A DNA stretch of 18,304 bases from Oscillospiraceae bacterium (GTDB taxonomy: Bacteria > Bacillota > Clostridia > Oscillospirales > Ruminococcaceae), in contig JAFLUJ010000161.1 of the NCBI GenBank assembly GCA_022511485.1, positions 1 to 18,304 on the forward strand, written 5' to 3'. Of the stretch, positions 15,149 through 18,304 are shown piece by piece. Below the pieces are notes generated by a model. It ran no database searches and was not told the origin of the DNA. It was given only the letters and a program-made list of their open reading frames with translations. Within the stretch, counting starts at the first letter, position 1; every line of letters starts with the position of its first letter. Both the position numbers and the translations under genes were made by a program.

Positions 15149-15163
15149 AAAAAGCAATCATTT

Positions 15164-15192
15164 ATGGGCAAGGCAACTTGTCCATTTTTTTT
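15164..15192 (+). terminator. Intrinsic terminator between antitoxin RNA and toxin gene
   Basis: The stem ATGGGCAAG/CTTGTCCAT (one G-T pair) closes a GCAA tetraloop and is followed by eight T. It lies just before the toxin ribosome binding site AGGAG (15193-15197), so only read-through makes toxin mRNA. Confidence 0.9.
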
Positions 15193-15203
15193 AGGAGAAT
15201 AAT

Positions 15204-15761
15204 ATGGATATTAATTTTTACAATGTTGATTTGAATTACATTGAATTTTTAAAAAAATATGAAACGTCACACAGAGGGTTTACAAGAGTACCAAATGTTA
15301 ATTATCATAGCGGAAATAATAAGTTTTTTTATGGTACAGTTCTCAATGTTAATGATATAAATTATTTTGTTCCGGTTTCTTCAAAAATTCATTCAAAGCA
15401 AGATGATTTGTTGATCAGAGCCAAGAACAGACCAAATTTAATTTACGGAACATTAAGATTTGCATATATGCTCCCAATACCAAAAGAATGTTTGAGCTTA
15501 TTTATTCGTGATGAAATAAATGATCATCAGAAATCATTAAGAGTAAAAAATGAATTAGCATTTTGCAGGAGAAACAAAGATAAAATTGCATGGCAGGCAG
15601 CGCATACATATGAAAGAATTGTCAGTAACAAAAGCAATAATTTAACTCATAATTCCTGTGACTTCAAGCTCCTGGAGCAAGCTTACATAGAATACTGCAT
15701 CACAAACAAATTAGAATGCCCGCAAGCTGCCGGACCAGACATTGCCTTAACGAATCCTTGA
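15204..15761 (+). CDS. ToxN/AbiQ-family type III toxin (endoribonuclease, CptN-like)
   Basis: This 185-residue protein matches the ToxN/AbiQ family by eye. An opening of the form FYxVDxxYIxFLKKYE (about 5-20) is followed by YGTVLNVNDINYFVPVSS (43-60), with the PVSSKIH region (57-63) corresponding to the PLTSPKKWH active-site stretch of ToxN. Then come FAYMLPIP (86-93), NELAFCRRNKDKIAWQA (116-132) and CDFKLLEQAYIEY (152-164), all in family order and spacing. Such toxins are sequence-specific RNases that process their own repeat RNA and, when freed, cut cellular or phage mRNA, causing growth arrest and often phage abortive infection. Length is normal for the family; about 20 C-terminal residues extend past the last family motif. 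AGGAG lies six bases before the ATG. The gene is AT-rich compared with its neighbours, suggesting acquisition. Confidence 0.88.
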   Translation: MDINFYNVDLNYIEFLKKYETSHRGFTRVPNVNYHSGNNKFFYGTVLNVNDINYFVPVSSKIHSKQDDLLIRAKNRPNLIYGTLRFAYMLPIPKECLSLFIRDEINDHQKSLRVKNELAFCRRNKDKIAWQAAHTYERIVSNKSNNLTHNSCDFKLLEQAYIEYCITNKLECPQAAGPDIALTNP

Positions 15762-15786
15762 CATACTATTACTTATTTAGTATAAT
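15758..15786 (+). promoter_or_regulatory. Consensus promoter of the GH5 lipoprotein gene
   Basis: TTGACA (15758-15763), 17 bases, TATAAT (15781-15786). The -35 box overlaps the toxin stop codon, so the glycosidase gene has its own start signal directly at the end of the toxin-antitoxin module. Confidence 0.8.
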
Positions 15787-15826
15787 TATTTTGGAAAAAT
15801 ATCAAAAAAGGAGCATGATAATAATT

Positions 15827-16993
15827 ATGAAAAAACAAAAAATAATCTGTGCAGCTCTTGCCGCTGCGCTTATTGCAGGATCATTTGCAGGTTGTAAGGA
15901 TAAAGATACGGCCGGAGATAATACCACTGCGGAAAATCCTTCAAGCACTGCTGCCGAAACAGAAGCTGAGGTGGAGACTTCCTCGCCGAAGGTCTCTGTC
16001 GAAGGAACAAAATTTATGGTTGACGGCAAGGAATTGTACATCAACGGAGTAAACACTCCCTGGGAAAACTGGAACGATTTCGGCGGAAACTTCGATCCCG
16101 AATTCTGGGATTTCCATTTTGCCGATCTCCATGACATCGGAGTAAACTCTGTCCGCGTCTGGATAAACTGCGCCTCTATGGTCAGCATAAAGCTGAGAAA
16201 GGAGACCGGCGAGGTATACAAGGTAACGGACGAGCACTGGCAGCACGTAGACAAGCTGTTTGAGATCGCCGAAAAGCACCAGATATATCTTATGCCCACA
16301 CTTCTTTCCTTTGACCATTTCAAAAGCACCGATTCGGCAGATCGCTGGAGAATGATGGCTACAGACGATACCGCAATGCAAAGCTACATTGATATGTATG
16401 TGAAACCATTTACCGAGCGTTACGGAGCTAATCCCTACCTGCTTGGCATCGACCTTATGAACGAGCCTGACTGGGTACACGAAAACGAGGAGTGCGGAAA
16501 GCTTCCCCTTGAAGACCTTTCAAAATTCTTCGCAAAATGCACCGCAGCTATCCATGAAACAAATCCGGACACACTGGTTACCGTCGGCATAGGAATGATA
16601 AAATATAATTCCGACAACGAAAAATATGACAGGAATATTGTTTCCGATGAGGTAATGAAATCATACGGCGGAGAAAACGCCTGCCTTGATTTCTATTCTC
16701 CCCACTATTACAACTGGATGAAGGGCTGGATGGGATGTGCATATGATATGTCTCCCACAGATTTCGGACTTGACGGAACAAAGCCTATGTTCATCGGAGA
16801 GACAAGCGCCGAGGGAGGAGAGACTCTTGCCGAAGCATATGAAAAATGCTATAACAACGGCTGGAACGGCGTTATGATGTGGATGTCCAACGACGGCGCA
16901 AACCACGCAGCCAACTGGGCTGACATCGAGGAAGCTACCAAAAAAATAGAAGAGCTTATCCCGGAAAAAGTTTTCCCCATTGGTAAAAAATAA
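15827..16993 (+). CDS. GH5-type glycoside hydrolase lipoprotein (cellulase/mannanase-like)
   Basis: A 388-residue surface enzyme. MKKQK and a hydrophobic core lead to the lipobox FAGC (lipid anchor C23), then a T/E/A-rich linker (about 27-55) and a TIM-barrel domain. Family-5 landmarks are the opening YINGVNTPWENW (71-82), VNSVRVWI, LLGIDLMNEPDW with predicted acid/base E213, a HYYNW stretch (293-297), and MFIGETS with predicted nucleophile E325. It likely hydrolyses a beta-linked plant polysaccharide outside the cell; mannan or glucan cannot be separated from the sequence. The ATG at 15827 suits the signal peptide, though AAGGAG lies 13 bases away. An ATG at 15815 is nearly on top of the ribosome binding site. 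Confidence 0.83.
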   Translation: MKKQKIICAALAAALIAGSFAGCKDKDTAGDNTTAENPSSTAAETEAEVETSSPKVSVEGTKFMVDGKELYINGVNTPWENWNDFGGNFDPEFWDFHFADLHDIGVNSVRVWINCASMVSIKLRKETGEVYKVTDEHWQHVDKLFEIAEKHQIYLMPTLLSFDHFKSTDSADRWRMMATDDTAMQSYIDMYVKPFTERYGANPYLLGIDLMNEPDWVHENEECGKLPLEDLSKFFAKCTAAIHETNPDTLVTVGIGMIKYNSDNEKYDRNIVSDEVMKSYGGENACLDFYSPHYYNWMKGWMGCAYDMSPTDFGLDGTKPMFIGETSAEGGETLAEAYEKCYNNGWNGVMMWMSNDGANHAANWADIEEATKKIEELIPEKVFPIGKK

Positions 16994-17071
16994 GAAGCCT
17001 GTCTCTGGTGTTTTTCTTTGAGATCTTCATATAATACAGCTTGAAAGATAAAATCAAAGGAGCTGTTTGAT

Positions 17072-17446
17072 ATGAACAGATTTTTCAGCACACCCAAAAG
17101 GACAGTGATCTCCACAGCCTGTATTGCTGTTGTTATCATTGCAATTGCATCGCTTATAAGCACAGCCCTGACAAAAAATTCCCATGTGGGAGGAATAAAC
17201 GCCAGTGCTGAGACCTCGCAGGGCGGATCAAAGGACGGCTATATAGGCTCAAATCATGCAAAGACCATCGCTCTTGAACACGCCGGTCTTGCAGAAAATG
17301 ACGTCAGACTTTTGCGTGCAGGACTTGAAATGGACGACGGTATAATGGTATACGATGTCAGCTTCCGCTCAGGAAGAACGGAGTACGAATACTCCATTGA
17401 CGCTGTTACCGGAGAGATCATCGAATTTGATATTGACCGTGACTGA
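17072..17446 (+). CDS. Membrane-anchored PepSY-domain protein
   Basis: A 124-residue protein with a short basic N-terminus, one membrane helix (about 11-31), a G/S-rich linker, and a single PepSY domain (about 58-122). The domain contains the typical SNHAKTIALEHAGL and EYEYSIDAVTGEIIEFD stretches. PepSY domains outside the membrane often restrain peptidases or bind peptides near the cell wall. AAAGGAG lies nine bases before the ATG. A TATAAT at 17030-17035 may be its -10 box but has no convincing -35. A terminator follows, so it seems to be transcribed alone or with the glycosidase. Confidence 0.83.
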   Translation: MNRFFSTPKRTVISTACIAVVIIAIASLISTALTKNSHVGGINASAETSQGGSKDGYIGSNHAKTIALEHAGLAENDVRLLRAGLEMDDGIMVYDVSFRSGRTEYEYSIDAVTGEIIEFDIDRD

Positions 17447-17473
17447 TACGAAATATATTTCTTAAAATCACAA

Positions 17474-17512
17474 GGAGCTGTTATGCTTTAAAATAACGGC
17501 TCCACAATTTTT
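17474..17512 (+). terminator. Intrinsic terminator after the PepSY gene
   Basis: An 11-pair stem GGAGCTGTTAT/ATAACGGCTCC (one G-T pair, 8-base loop, 17474-17503) is followed by ACAATTTTT. Confidence 0.8.
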
Positions 17513-17516
17513 ATAC

Positions 17517-17545
17517 TTGATTTCCAAACACCGAAGTATTATAAT
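17517..17545 (+). promoter_or_regulatory. Promoter of the HAD phosphatase gene
   Basis: TTGATT (17517-17522) and TATAAT (17540-17545) are 17 bases apart, directly after the terminator. Confidence 0.65.
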
Positions 17546-17584
17546 TATAATATAAACTATCACAAATATACGAGGACTGATACA

Positions 17585-18229
17585 ATGTCTGTAAAATACA
17601 TAATTTTTGACATGGACGGAACACTGCTGGACAGCCTTTCTGTCTGGGCTGATTCCGACCGTGAATTTATAAGCGACCTCGGACATAATTATGACCCGGT
17701 ACATTCCCTTGCAATGAAAAAGATGCACTTTGACTCTGCCTGTGATTATCTGGTGGAGACCTTTTCCCTGCCCTTTTCCTCCCGGGAAGCAGGAAGACGC
17801 ATATTGGAGATCGTAGAACACCGCTATCTTAACGGTATCCCGCTTAAAGACGGCGCGGAGGAGTTTATCAAAGCCGCACACAAAGCGGGGATAAAAATGT
17901 GCATTGCAACGTCCAATAAAAAATCCCTTGCAGAAGGAGCTCTGCAAGGACTTGGGATAATGAAATATATGGAGTTCGTTCTCACCTCGGACGAAGTAGG
18001 CTGCGGAAAGGAATCTCCCATGATATTTTTAAAAGCCGCGGAAATGCTTGGAGGGACGCCCGACCAGACCGCCGTTTTTGAAGATTCCATCCATGCAGTC
18101 ATGTCCGCCAGGGAAGCCGGATTTCATGTTGTGGGAGTGTACGACCCTCTCTGCGAGGATGAGTTCGCGGAGATCGAAAAAAACGCCCACAGAACGATAA
18201 AGTCGTTTACAGAATTAACTGAATTATGA
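17585..18229 (+). CDS. HAD-superfamily hydrolase (phosphoglycolate phosphatase/beta-phosphoglucomutase-like)
   Basis: A 214-residue cytoplasmic phosphatase of HAD subfamily I. Motif I DMDGT gives nucleophile D9 and acid D11. A helical cap occupies about 16-85. Motif II is ATS (T109/S110), motif III is K142 in GCGKESP, and motif IV is FEDS with E166 and D167. The likely reaction is hydrolysis or transfer of a sugar or small-metabolite phosphate; the exact substrate cannot be told. Motif III usually reads GKPxP, here GKESP, a small change. It has its own promoter and a weak GAGG ribosome binding site ten bases before the ATG. Confidence 0.88.
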   Translation: MSVKYIIFDMDGTLLDSLSVWADSDREFISDLGHNYDPVHSLAMKKMHFDSACDYLVETFSLPFSSREAGRRILEIVEHRYLNGIPLKDGAEEFIKAAHKAGIKMCIATSNKKSLAEGALQGLGIMKYMEFVLTSDEVGCGKESPMIFLKAAEMLGGTPDQTAVFEDSIHAVMSAREAGFHVVGVYDPLCEDEFAEIEKNAHRTIKSFTELTEL

Positions 18230-18255
18230 TACAGCGTATTATTTCTGTGCTCTTA

Positions 18256-18291
18256 CTGGGGAAAACCTTTCTGAAGAAAGGTTTTCCCCAG
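18256..18291. repeat. 36-base near-perfect inverted repeat
   Basis: A 17-base arm, CTGGGGAAAACCTTTCT, is mirrored around GA. It would form a very stable hairpin after the HAD gene, but no T run follows within the window. The sequence style suggests a dispersed repeat or transcript-end hairpin. Confidence 0.75.
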
Positions 18292-18304
18292 ACCCCTTTC
18301 CAAA

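Larger units (their letters stand above)
15049..15192 (+). ncRNA. ToxI/CptI-like RNA antitoxin (type III)
   Basis: Between the consensus promoter and the toxN-like gene lies a ~144-base non-coding transcript with two tandem repeats and an intrinsic terminator. In type III systems the toxin RNase cuts such an RNA into repeat-sized pseudoknots that bind and silence it, and the terminator sets the RNA-to-toxin ratio. Each repeat has a small bulged hairpin (GAGTGC/GCAGCTC) and an A5 run before T (15094-15098, 15135-15139), a plausible cut site since P. atrosepticum ToxN cuts in AAA-U contexts. The single difference between copies lies in the hairpin loop, as expected for a constrained structure. 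No conserved protein is encoded. The identity is inferred from architecture and the downstream toxin. Confidence 0.82.

Noticed and set aside
17007..17035. Promoter for the PepSY gene
   Set aside because: A TATAAT is present at 17030-17035 but no acceptable -35 box lies at 16-18 bases.

Overview
The window looks like a chromosomal segment from a gut or rumen Gram-positive anaerobe of the Clostridia, most likely Ruminococcus or a close relative in the Oscillospiraceae. This is inferred from gene content: a BlaI/M56 regulatory pair, an AgrC/LytTR two-component system, a cell-wall-binding repeat protein, a family-5 glycoside hydrolase lipoprotein and a cytoplasmic type I pullulanase. AGGAGG-type ribosome binding sites, TTGACA/TATAAT promoters and lipoboxes fit the same picture. 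No sequence search was possible, so the genus is an inference.

Left part (1-7112), all genes on the minus strand. A promoter at 26-54 drives a gene beyond the left edge. Next is a BlaI-type repressor (2571-2942) overlapping an M56 membrane metalloprotease fused to an M23 peptidoglycan-peptidase-like domain (268-2574). Its promoter region holds several perfect dyads. An ABC-export operon follows: unknown lipoprotein (5670-7010), permease (4771-5670), a run of hairpins, permease (3802-4668) and ATPase (3164-3802), ending at a terminator at 3083-3115. The lipoprotein gene is bracketed by a 25-base direct repeat.

Middle (7113-10613), AT-rich, plus strand. A divergent control region with helix-phased TTACA repeats separates the ABC operon from a LytTR response regulator and an AgrC-like kinase. 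A secreted cell-wall-binding repeat protein follows, with a long structured leader. No autoinducing-peptide genes are visible nearby.

Right-middle (10580-14888), minus strand: an NfeD/SPFH membrane pair, a PIN-domain (VapC-like) type II toxin-antitoxin pair, and a type I pullulanase.

The standout is 15014-15761: a consensus promoter, two near-identical 38-base repeats at a 41-base period, a GNRA-capped intrinsic terminator and a 185-residue ToxN/AbiQ-like protein. This is the full architecture of a type III (RNA antitoxin) toxin-antitoxin system, often an abortive-infection phage-defence module. The two ~41-base repeats fit the CptIN subgroup best. The right end (15758-18304, plus strand) carries a GH5-type lipoprotein glycosidase, a membrane-anchored PepSY protein, a HAD-family phosphatase and a 36-base inverted repeat.
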